DNA from: JAZDJT01 sp043803845
GTDB lineage: Bacteria > Patescibacteriota > Minisyncoccia > Minisyncoccales > GCA-002788555
Direction of reading: 5' to 3'
Length of the DNA stretch: 28,297 nt
Assembly (NCBI GenBank): GCA_043803845.1
Contig: JAZDJT010000029.1
Span: 1 to 28,297, forward strand
Shown: piece after piece, positions 1 through 5,633 of the stretch
Layout of the letters: every line of letters starts with the position of its first letter
Position numbering within the stretch: the first letter of the stretch is position 1
Notes under the pieces: generated by a model
What the model saw: the letters and a program-made list of their open reading frames with translations, nothing else
What the model was told of the DNA's origin: nothing
The model's database searches: none
Program-made: the position numbers and the translations under genes

Positions 1-30
1 AAAAGCCCACTTTAGAAAAAAGTGGGTGTC
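1..30 (-). terminator. Rho-independent terminator after the Cys-cluster protein
   Basis: On the minus strand two 8-base arms (CCCACTTT at 26-19 and AAAGTGGG at 13-6) enclose a 5-base loop, then one C and a T-run that reaches the window edge. It lies 17 bases past the stop codon of the small minus-strand gene, as expected for its terminator. The T-run may continue outside the window. Confidence 0.7.
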
Positions 31-42
31 GATTTATCAATC

Positions 43-354
43 TTAAAAAGCTATCTTTCGTGGAATTTTTGCTAGCTCTGAACAATTACCGTTGCAATTT
101 GGCCTTACTATACAATTTGCGCAGGATGATAGTTGACGCCAGCTTGAAACACCAGTAAATCCGGCGAAAGTCTCTTTAACTCTCTTGAGAGAGTGTTTCT
201 TGAGAGACTGCAGCATCTTCCTGCCACGACCCATCTCAACTACCCTTCCTTTGCCAATCGTAATCTCTTTGCCGTTCTTGGTGATTAAAACACCCCTGCC
301 AAAACCTATCGGTAACGAATTCACTATCGAGTGAGATTTTTTATTTTTAGCGAT
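43..354 (-). CDS. Small Cys-cluster protein of unknown function, probably with an ATC start
   Basis: I do not recognise this protein. From the GTG at 322-324 it is 93 residues; from an in-frame ATC at 352-354 it is 103. I prefer ATC: a 12-base Shine-Dalgarno (358-369) sits 7 bases before it, whereas the GTG is 37 bases away, and the reading frame is open back to the Shine-Dalgarno. The middle is basic and glycine-rich (GKGRVVEMGRGRK). The C-terminal part has four cysteines spaced C-x2-C-x5-C-x3-C (CANCIVRPNCNGNC), which could bind zinc or an iron-sulfur cluster; the spacing recalls the SPASM tails of radical-SAM proteins, but no radical-SAM domain is present. It has its own weak promoter and a terminator, so it appears to be a one-gene unit. 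That it is a real gene is likely; its function is unknown. Confidence 0.6.
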   Translation of the reverse strand: MAKNKKSHSIVNSLPIGFGRGVLITKNGKEITIGKGRVVEMGRGRKMLQSLKKHSLKRVKETFAGFTGVSSWRQLSSCANCIVRPNCNGNCSELAKIPRKIAF

Positions 355-357
355 TTT

Positions 358-369
358 ATCACCTCCTTA
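358..369 (-). promoter_or_regulatory. Near full-length Shine-Dalgarno
   Basis: TAAGGAGGTGAT on the minus strand could pair with 12 consecutive bases at the 3' end of 16S rRNA. This stands out because most genes in the window have no recognisable Shine-Dalgarno. The GGAGG core is 7 bases from an in-frame ATC, and it is the main reason for moving the start codon of the neighbouring gene to 354. Confidence 0.7.
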
Positions 370-385
370 CGTTAAAGTACGTTTT

Positions 386-414
386 TTCTTAGCACGAAAA
401 ATGGATTGCGTCAA
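386..414 (-). promoter_or_regulatory. Possible promoter of the Cys-cluster gene
   Basis: TTGACG (409-414) and TAAGAA (386-391) are 17 bases apart on the minus strand. The -35 box is good and the -10 box weak. Transcription would begin near 379 and give a leader of about 25 bases that carries the Shine-Dalgarno and leads to the ATC at 354. Confidence 0.4.
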
Positions 415-430
415 TAAAGGTATTGCAAAG

Positions 431-464
431 TAAAAGGCACACGAATAAAAAATAAGGTGTGCCT
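431..464 (-). terminator. Terminator of the candidate small RNA
   Basis: On the minus strand AGGCACAC (464-457) pairs with GTGTGCCT (442-435) around a 14-base AT-rich loop, followed by TTTTACTTT. The stem is strong; the T-run is broken and the loop long, so efficiency is uncertain. Confidence 0.5.
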
Positions 465-641
465 CGAGATGATGATACGACAAGCGTAAAAAGGAAAGTA
501 GAAATGTGAAGGTGCTGGGTGTCCATCTGTAAAGAGATGAACGATAATTGGGATAGAGTCTCTTTGGAGATCTCACAGAGCAACTAGTGGGTAGGAAACC
601 CGACAGCCGCTTTTGGATCATTGAACTCCAAAGGATGACTC
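431..641 (-). ncRNA. Candidate structured small RNA or long leader
   Basis: No protein is convincing between argS and the Cys-cluster gene. Instead the minus strand shows a strong promoter, a folded domain and a terminator. The 5' domain closes with GAGTC (641-637) against GACTC (560-556) and CTTTGGAG (633-626) against CTCCAAAG (569-562). Inside it is a hairpin, AGCGGCT (611-605) with AGTTGCT (585-579), a 3x3 internal loop, then GGGT/ACCC (601-598 and 592-589) with a TTCCT loop. A competing local pairing, TTTGGA with TCCAAA, exists on the 5' side. About 90 pyrimidine-rich, poorly paired bases follow, then a terminator hairpin. It matches no RNA family I recognise (not tmRNA, RNase P RNA, SRP RNA or a T-box). 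It could be a free sRNA or an attenuator leader of the downstream gene. Confidence 0.5.
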
Positions 642-647
642 ATTTTT

Positions 648-675
648 AGTATACTTCTTGGTAAAAAAATGCCAA
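648..675 (-). promoter_or_regulatory. Promoter of the candidate small RNA
   Basis: TTGGCA (670-675) and TATACT (648-653) are 16 bases apart on the minus strand, each one base from consensus. Predicted start near 641, at the first base of the long-range helix. An inverted repeat CTTGG/CCAAG covers the -35 and spacer and could be an operator. The promoter lies just past the argS stop codon. Confidence 0.6.
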
Positions 676-688
676 GGATAATTAAAAA

Positions 689-2302
689 TTACATTCGTTT
701 GGGTGCGGATATGCCAAGAATGGAAAATAAAATTTTAAGAGCGGTCTTTGTCGCAGAAACCAAAGAGAGGCGAGACTTACAGGTTTCTTTATCTAAATCT
801 AAGACACGGCAATCTCGATAAAATTGATGGAAAAGAGAGGCTAAATTTTTGGCGTATTCGGTCAATTTGTGTAGCTGGTAATTTTTAGAAATTTCTCCTA
901 TCAGTTCGGGAAGTTTGATAAGCTCGCGTATGAGATTTAATTCGGAAGGATGAGTTAATAAATTAAGGTCTACTTTTGAGTTTTGCTTGTCCGCCGAAGC
1001 ACCTGCGAAGGTGGAAGTTTTCTGTTTTGAGTTTCTTAAGATGTTTTCTATCCTGACGTAGGCGTATTGGATATAGAAAACCGGATTCTTCTTTGACTGC
1101 TCCTTGGCCAAATCCAAATCGAATTCCATCTGAGAGGAAAGTGATTTGGAGAGATAAAAATAACGGGTAACATCTAATCCAACCTCATTGACTAAATCAC
1201 CGAGCTCTATGATATTACCTTTTCTCTTGGAGAGTTTCTCTCCGCTTTTTAGTCTGACAATCTGTGAAATCAAGACCTCAAATTCTCCTTTGTAACCTAG
1301 GATTTTCATCACCGCTTCCATTCTCTTAATGTGTCCCTGGTGATCTGCTCCCCAGATGTCAATAATTTTTTTATAACCTCTATTGATTTTGTCTTGATGA
1401 TAAGCGATATCGGACAAAAAATAGGTCGGCTCGCCGTTTTTCCTGATGAGGACTTCGTCTTTGCCGTCGCCGAATTCCGAAGTCTTTAGCCAAATGGCTC
1501 CGTCTTTTTTGTAGGTCAATCTTTTTTTATCAAGGATATCCAAAATTTTTTGAATCTTGCTTTTTTTAAAAAGACTGTCTTCTGAAAACCAAGTATCAAA
1601 ATTTATCTTGAGTTTTTTTTCTACAAAAGTTTTTATGTCTTTTAAAACCTCTCTCGCCAAGAGATAGCCGGCCTCGCTTTCGTTTAATTTTTTGGTGTCT
1701 TTTTTATCTATGATATCTTTTATCAATTTCTCCAGACGCGGAGTTTTATAAGAGACTCCGCTGCCAAGTAGGGTTTTACCCAGTTCTTTAATCTGCGAGC
1801 TCCTTTTGGAATCATTGATGTAATATTCCCTGTCAATCTCGTACCCCGCAAAAGACAAAAGACTGGACAAAACATCGCCAAAAAACGCTCCTCTGCCGTT
1901 GCCGATGTGCAGTGAGCCGGTAGGATTGGCCGAGATGAATTCAACATTGGTATTTTTACCTTTCCCTATGTTTATCTTGCCGAAATTTTCTTTCTCTTCA
2001 AGGACCTTCTCTAGTTCTTTTCTAAAATAGTTTTCCCTTATAAAGAAGTTGATAAAACCGGGCTTTATAACTTCGATTTTTTTAAAGATACTTAATTTCT
2101 CTTTTTTAACGAGAGAAAAAATGTCTTCGGCTATTTTAAGGGGATTTTTCTTTAGAACTTTGGCTAAATCTAAAGGCAGCGTGGTAGAGTAATCACCGTA
2201 TTCCTTTCTCGGAGGATAATCTATGTTAATGATAAAATCAGTTTTTTTGAAAAGAGTTCCGGTAATCTTCCTGAGTATTTTTTCAATCTCTTTTTTAATC
2301 AT
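689..2302 (-). CDS. argS: Arginyl-tRNA synthetase
   Basis: Class I synthetase that charges tRNA-Arg. The N-terminal ArgRS additional domain occupies roughly residues 1-100. The HIGH signature appears as HIGN at 132-135 inside ANPTGSLHIGNGRG, and the KMSKS loop as KLSKR at 356-360 (GEKLSKRKGN). The C-terminal DALR anticodon-binding domain starts around the QYAYVRIENILR segment, and 537 residues is normal for the family. Between LRNSKQ and the rest of the DALR domain is an extra stretch (KTSTFAGASADKQNSK) that comes from a palindromic DNA insertion. The ATG at 2300-2302 has no Shine-Dalgarno and lies 9 bases after an extended -10 box, so the mRNA is probably leaderless. The neighbouring gatB is another tRNA-charging gene but has its own terminator. 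Confidence 0.95.
   Translation of the reverse strand: MIKKEIEKILRKITGTLFKKTDFIINIDYPPRKEYGDYSTTLPLDLAKVLKKNPLKIAEDIFSLVKKEKLSIFKKIEVIKPGFINFFIRENYFRKELEKVLEEKENFGKINIGKGKNTNVEFISANPTGSLHIGNGRGAFFGDVLSSLLSFAGYEIDREYYINDSKRSSQIKELGKTLLGSGVSYKTPRLEKLIKDIIDKKDTKKLNESEAGYLLAREVLKDIKTFVEKKLKINFDTWFSEDSLFKKSKIQKILDILDKKRLTYKKDGAIWLKTSEFGDGKDEVLIRKNGEPTYFLSDIAYHQDKINRGYKKIIDIWGADHQGHIKRMEAVMKILGYKGEFEVLISQIVRLKSGEKLSKRKGNIIELGDLVNEVGLDVTRYFYLSKSLSSQMEFDLDLAKEQSKKNPVFYIQYAYVRIENILRNSKQKTSTFAGASADKQNSKVDLNLLTHPSELNLIRELIKLPELIGEISKNYQLHKLTEYAKNLASLFHQFYRDCRVLDLDKETCKSRLSLVSATKTALKILFSILGISAPKRM
974..1034 (-). repeat. In-frame palindromic insertion in argS with 10-bp direct repeats
   Basis: TTTTGAGTTT occurs at 974-983 and again at 1025-1034 (plus strand). 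The offset is 51 bases, exactly 17 codons, so the reading frame is kept. Between the copies lies an imperfect palindrome (990-1015) with TCCGCC...GGTGGA arms, opposed 3-base internal loops and a GCA/TGC core. It encodes STFAGASADK. The pattern looks like a small palindromic element that inserted with target duplication, comparable in concept to Rickettsia palindromic elements. Confidence 0.6.
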
Positions 2303-2311
2303 ATTAATCTA

Positions 2312-2340
2312 ATGATAGCAAAATCATAATTTTTTTTAAA
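2312..2340 (-). promoter_or_regulatory. argS promoter (extended -10, leaderless)
   Basis: TATCAT (2312-2317) is preceded by TGC, an extended -10. The -35 box TTTAAA (2335-2340) at 17 bases is weak. Only 9 bases separate the -10 box from the ATG, so the transcript would start 2-3 bases before the start codon or at it. Confidence 0.5.
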
Positions 2341-2369
2341 TTACATCGGTAGAAGAATTGATTAAGAAA

Positions 2370-2394
2370 AAGAAAACAGCTTCCTCGGAGCTGT
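2370..2394 (-). terminator. Terminator of the gatB-argS intergenic RNA
   Basis: On the minus strand ACAGCT (2394-2389) pairs with AGCTGT (2381-2376) around a 7-base loop with potential extra pairs, then TTTTCTTTTTC. It would end the intergenic RNA before the argS promoter. Confidence 0.6.
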
Positions 2395-2533
2395 AAAAAA
2401 ATGGGAAGATAAATCCTGATTCCGGAGAAGCAAGAATTATCTATTGAGGGGAGAAGGGAGAGTGCGTGCAAAAAGAAAATTTTTCTTGCTTTTCCTCTGG
2501 AAGGTTTATCTTCCCGTCATGGAAAAAGAGCTT
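2370..2533 (-). ncRNA. Candidate rod-like small RNA between gatB and argS (6S-like architecture)
   Basis: The 238-base gap between two minus-strand genes holds a strong promoter (2540-2567), a long hairpin and a terminator. The hairpin closes with 11 perfect pairs: GGGAAGATAAA (2515-2505) against TTTATCTTCCC (2413-2403). Inward come short CCT/AGG and TCC/GGA helices, an asymmetric unpaired region (AGAGGAA opposite CTCC), then 9 perfect pairs AAGCAAGAA (2491-2483) with TTCTTGCTT (2436-2428), and a large apical region. A rod with a central open region is how 6S RNA is built, but at about 115 bases for the rod it is shorter than typical 6S and I see no conserved 6S bases. It could instead be a transcription-attenuating leader for argS. 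Confidence 0.5.
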
Positions 2534-2551
2534 TAAATAATTAAAGCTCTT
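2523..2551 (-). terminator. gatB terminator overlapping its stop codon
   Basis: AAGAGCTTTAA (2551-2541) and TTAAAGCTCTT (2536-2526) form an 11-base-pair stem with a TTAT loop, followed by a run of T. The TAA stop codon of gatB (2541-2543) is inside the left arm. The -10 box of the next promoter overlaps the same arm. Confidence 0.75.
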
Positions 2552-2567
2552 CGGATAAATCTGTCAA
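2540..2567 (-). promoter_or_regulatory. Strong promoter inside the gatB 3' end
   Basis: TTGACA (2562-2567), a perfect -35, is 16 bases from TTTAAT (2540-2545), one base from consensus. The promoter lies in the last codons of gatB and in the left arm of its terminator, with a predicted start near 2533 in the right arm. It would drive the intergenic RNA. Confidence 0.6.
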
Positions 2568-4037
2568 AGTTTCCTGAATAATTTTTTGAGTAATCTTAGG
2601 ATCCATCTTGCCTTTGGTCTTTCTCATCACGCCGCCTATCAAAAATTGCACGGTGTTCTTCTTGCCATTTTTGTAATCCTCTACGGCTCGGGGATTTTCT
2701 TTAATGACCCTCTTGACAATCTTTCTGATTTCATCTTCGTCGCTGACTTGTCCAAGATTTTTCTCTTTGATAACATAGGTCGGGTCTGCTCCGCTTTCAA
2801 AAATATCTTTCAGAATTATTTTTCCCGCCATGGTTGATACTTCTTTTTTCCAGATAAGGATAACCAACTCGGCGAAATTTTCGGGAGTGATTTTGAGCTT
2901 ACTAAATAGAATTTGTCTGTCTTTCATCAATCCCATGAGATTCGTCTCTAGATTATTTACGGCCAGTTTCACCAGATTGGGCAATTGCGACTCTTGTAAT
3001 TTTTCGCTCTTCCGCCAGTCGTCAAGCTCGGAGACGACTTTCTCGAAATAGTTGCTCGCATCCCTGTTCTTGATCAGAATCTCTATTTCTTGGCCAGAGA
3101 GTTGGTATTCTTTTTTGAATCTATCTCTCTTTTGTTGAGGGAGTTCCGGCATAGTTTTTTTGATGTCTTTTGTAAATTTTTCAAGCTGCAGAGGAGAAAG
3201 ATCGGGTTCGGGGAAATACCGATAATCCTGGGATTTCTCTTTTATCCTTTGGGAATTAGTTTCAAGACGGTTATCGTCCCAACCTCTTGTTTCCTGCACA
3301 ACCTTATCCCCTCTCTCAAGAATCTCCTCCTGCCTTTTTGTCTCGTAGAGTATTGATTTCTCTACCGCTAAAAAAGAGTTTAGATTTTTAATCTCGACCT
3401 TTGTCCCAAGTTTATTATTTTTTTGTTTGTAAGGTGTTAAGCTAACATTGACCTCTACGCGCATCTGCCCTTTTTCCATGTCGGCGTCCGAGACTTTAAG
3501 ATAACGCAGTATCAGTTGAAGCTCTCTGGCAAAATTGACGGCTTCTTTTGCGGAGTGAATGTCCGGTTGCGTGACTAGCTCCATTAAGGGAATCCCAGCT
3601 CGGTTGAAGTCAACTAGAGAGATTTCTTCGTCCTCTGAGTGGATAAGTTTGGCGGTATCCTCTTCCAGGTGTACCCTTTGTATTCTTATCTTCTGTTCCC
3701 CGCTCTCTGTTATTATCGCCAGATAGCCGTCCTTGCAGATAGGAAGTTTGTATTGGCTTATCTGATAGCCCTTTGGCAAATCGGGATAAAAATAATTTTT
3801 TCTCTCAAAAAAAGTTTCCTCCTGAACTCTACAATTTAGAGCCAATCCCGTTTTGATTACCTTTAAAACCGCTTCTTTATTGATCACTGGTAAGGTACCG
3901 GGGTGGCCGAGGCAAACGGGACAGACGTTGACGTTGGGACGAGTTTCCAGAGAATCGTTTTTTGACGAACAGAACATCTTCGTTTGAGTCTTCAACTCCG
4001 CGTGTATCTCAAGACCTATGACCAGCTTGTATCCCAT
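2541..4037 (-). CDS. gatB: Asp/Glu-tRNA amidotransferase subunit B
   Basis: GatB is the tRNA-binding kinase subunit of the GatCAB complex, which converts misacylated Glu-tRNA-Gln (or Asp-tRNA-Asn) to the correct amide. The N-terminus VIGLEIHAELKT, the CPVCLGHPGTLP cysteine motif and RKNYFYPDLPKGYQISQY are all family signatures. The C-terminal part (about 350-498) is the helical and YqeY-like tail that contacts tRNA, ending in the typical FLIGGVMRKTKGKMDP segment. The length of 498 is slightly over the usual 475-480. No gatA or gatC is in the window. The start ATG at 4035-4037 has no close Shine-Dalgarno; a TATAAA at 4053-4058 could be a -10 box, but no good -35 box was found. The gene ends inside its own terminator. 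Confidence 0.95.
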   Translation of the reverse strand: MGYKLVIGLEIHAELKTQTKMFCSSKNDSLETRPNVNVCPVCLGHPGTLPVINKEAVLKVIKTGLALNCRVQEETFFERKNYFYPDLPKGYQISQYKLPICKDGYLAIITESGEQKIRIQRVHLEEDTAKLIHSEDEEISLVDFNRAGIPLMELVTQPDIHSAKEAVNFARELQLILRYLKVSDADMEKGQMRVEVNVSLTPYKQKNNKLGTKVEIKNLNSFLAVEKSILYETKRQEEILERGDKVVQETRGWDDNRLETNSQRIKEKSQDYRYFPEPDLSPLQLEKFTKDIKKTMPELPQQKRDRFKKEYQLSGQEIEILIKNRDASNYFEKVVSELDDWRKSEKLQESQLPNLVKLAVNNLETNLMGLMKDRQILFSKLKITPENFAELVILIWKKEVSTMAGKIILKDIFESGADPTYVIKEKNLGQVSDEDEIRKIVKRVIKENPRAVEDYKNGKKNTVQFLIGGVMRKTKGKMDPKITQKIIQETLTDLSEEL

Positions 4038-4121
4038 ACAGATTATTTACATTTTATAATTTCTCTCCGTATTTTCCTATAGCGGTTAATTGTCGCCAAA
4101 AATATTTTAGGTAAAGCGCAT

Positions 4122-4994
4122 CTAAATTTCATGCTTGTACACCTCACCAATCTTATAAAATCCTTTAGTAAGGCTGACCACCTCTCTAAATAATTTCTCA
4201 ATCTTTGATATCGAATTTGCTAAAGATTTTTTGTCTTTCCCTGCCAGGCCAAATATCTCATTGGCTCTTTTGATAAAATTTTTCGGCAATTTTTTGAACT
4301 TGTTCAGATCACGATAGAGTCTCTTATCGCCGATGAAATATCTTCTGTTAATGGCATAGATCGCCTGGATCAAGTCGCTGGCGACTCTGAAGAGAGAACC
4401 GGCCTCGATGTAAATCTCTTCCCTCCGACAGCATCCTTTGGCATATCTCAGAGTGAATTCCGCGTCCCACAAAAAGGTGTTAATAATTTTCCGTTTCAAA
4501 GGAATCGGATATTTATTGACTTTTTCTTTAAGTCTCTTGATGTAACCTTGGGGGTCGTATAAGGCTCTACCGAACCTTATCTCTCCCAAGTATATATAGG
4601 AATGGAATCCAAAGACAGGCTGTTGATAATAATCTGATTGTATCTTGCCTTTGCGACAGTCATCGATAATCCTCGAGACGAAATCCAAATTCCTATAAAT
4701 CAGATCGAATCTCTGGCTTTTTATTTTTAGCCAGGCTCCGCCGTCAACCCACTTACCCCACTTTCCGATATCTGAAACGGCCGGATTTTTGCGATCATTA
4801 ATCTCGTTAACTTTCTTTCTCAACGCCAAAACATCTATGGGGTTATCTTCTTTATAATAGAGCCCTATATCAATGTCGGAATCGGGCCTTTGCAGTTTGG
4901 CGGCCCAGGAGCCTCCGAGCGTGACAGCTTTTATACCTCTAAGGTTTTTTAATCGCCTTACAACAAAATTAATGAGCCTTTCTCCTTTTTGCAT
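4122..4994 (-). CDS. Pol-beta superfamily nucleotidyltransferase
   Basis: The N-terminal domain has the nucleotidyltransferase signature G28-S29 followed by D40-x-D42 (GGSWAAKLQRPDSDIDIGLYY region), with a third acidic residue, D97, in QRFDLIYR. These three acids are expected to bind the two catalytic metals. The C-terminal 150 residues are helical and resemble the DUF4037-type extensions of stand-alone nucleotidyltransferases. The substrate cannot be told: options include a small-molecule adenylyltransferase of the antibiotic-resistance type or a protein or tRNA modifier. It is the last gene of the secE-to-tmk run, 10 bases after the tmk stop, followed by 84 non-coding bases before gatB. Confidence 0.75.
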   Translation of the reverse strand: MQKGERLINFVVRRLKNLRGIKAVTLGGSWAAKLQRPDSDIDIGLYYKEDNPIDVLALRKKVNEINDRKNPAVSDIGKWGKWVDGGAWLKIKSQRFDLIYRNLDFVSRIIDDCRKGKIQSDYYQQPVFGFHSYIYLGEIRFGRALYDPQGYIKRLKEKVNKYPIPLKRKIINTFLWDAEFTLRYAKGCCRREEIYIEAGSLFRVASDLIQAIYAINRRYFIGDKRLYRDLNKFKKLPKNFIKRANEIFGLAGKDKKSLANSISKIEKLFREVVSLTKGFYKIGEVYKHEI

Positions 4995-5004
4995 TAACTT
5001 AACT

Positions 5005-5625
5005 TTATTTTATCGAGAGTTTTTTCTTTACGTCTTCGAAGACTTCCGGGATACTCTTTTCTCCGTCTATTATCTCCCATCTCGAAAAAACTTTACTCTT
5101 TATCATTCTTTCGTAAAATCTGGCAAGTTTCCCAAGAAATTTTTTGTTAGCCTCGTTCCTGTCCAGATATTTTTTCTCCTTAAATTTTCTCTCTATTGAG
5201 GTTTCGGGAGAAATCTTCAAGAAAATCACCCAGTCCGGCTTGGGAAGCTTGAAAAATTTGGCAAATTCCAACGATTTTTTCAGGGGGAAACCTCTCAATC
5301 CCTGATAAGCGATTGTAGAGGTAAAATATCTGTCAGAGATTATAGTCTTCCCTTCTTTTAACCACTTTTCTATTTTTTCTTTGTCTTTGGCAAAATCGGT
5401 AAAATAAAGCAAGAATTGGGTTCCCACAGAAAAATCATATTTGTTGTGAAGGTACTCATGGATTAATATGCCTATCGGTCCGCCGTAGTCCGGATAATAC
5501 AATCTCTCAACGGGTTTTTTCTTTTTTTTCAAATATTGAAGCAAAAGCTTGGTCTGAACCTCGATGCCGGCACCGTCTATTCCCTCAAAAACAATAAATC
5601 TGCCGCGCTGTGTTTTCTTTTTCAT
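5005..5625 (-). CDS. tmk: Thymidylate kinase with altered Walker A
   Basis: Expected to phosphorylate dTMP to dTDP. The 206-residue length, N-terminal FIVFEGIDGAG, the DRY motif (ISDRYFTSTIAYQG) and a lid-like ERKFKEKKYLDR region fit the thymidylate kinase family. The oddity is the P-loop: the usual GAGK-S/T-TQ is GAGIEVQ, so the lysine that holds the ATP phosphates is Ile21 and the following Ser/Thr is Glu22. The flanking residues and the nucleotide sequence (GGC ATC GAG GTT CAG) give no sign of a frameshift. The enzyme may bind phosphate in another way, act on another substrate, or be weakened. It starts 8 bases after the membrane protein stop and lies in the dTMP operon, which supports the family assignment. 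Confidence 0.85.
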   Translation of the reverse strand: MKKKTQRGRFIVFEGIDGAGIEVQTKLLLQYLKKKKKPVERLYYPDYGGPIGILIHEYLHNKYDFSVGTQFLLYFTDFAKDKEKIEKWLKEGKTIISDRYFTSTIAYQGLRGFPLKKSLEFAKFFKLPKPDWVIFLKISPETSIERKFKEKKYLDRNEANKKFLGKLARFYERMIKSKVFSRWEIIDGEKSIPEVFEDVKKKLSIK

Positions 5626-5633
5626 AATTTTAA

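Noticed and set aside
340..370. ATCACCTCCTTA on the plus strand looks like the 3' end of a 16S rRNA gene
   Set aside because: The helix-45 region that must precede it is absent; on the minus strand it is a Shine-Dalgarno in front of a gene.
367..621. Minus-strand open frame of 84 codons (and a nested one of 64)
   Set aside because: Composition is not protein-like, no family motif or ribosome site, and it runs through the promoter-free structured RNA and its terminator.
431..641. Candidate RNA as RNase P RNA, tmRNA, SRP RNA or T-box
   Set aside because: None of the conserved core sequences of these families (for example GAGGAAAGTCC, GGAAGGAAGCAGC or AGGGTGG) is present.
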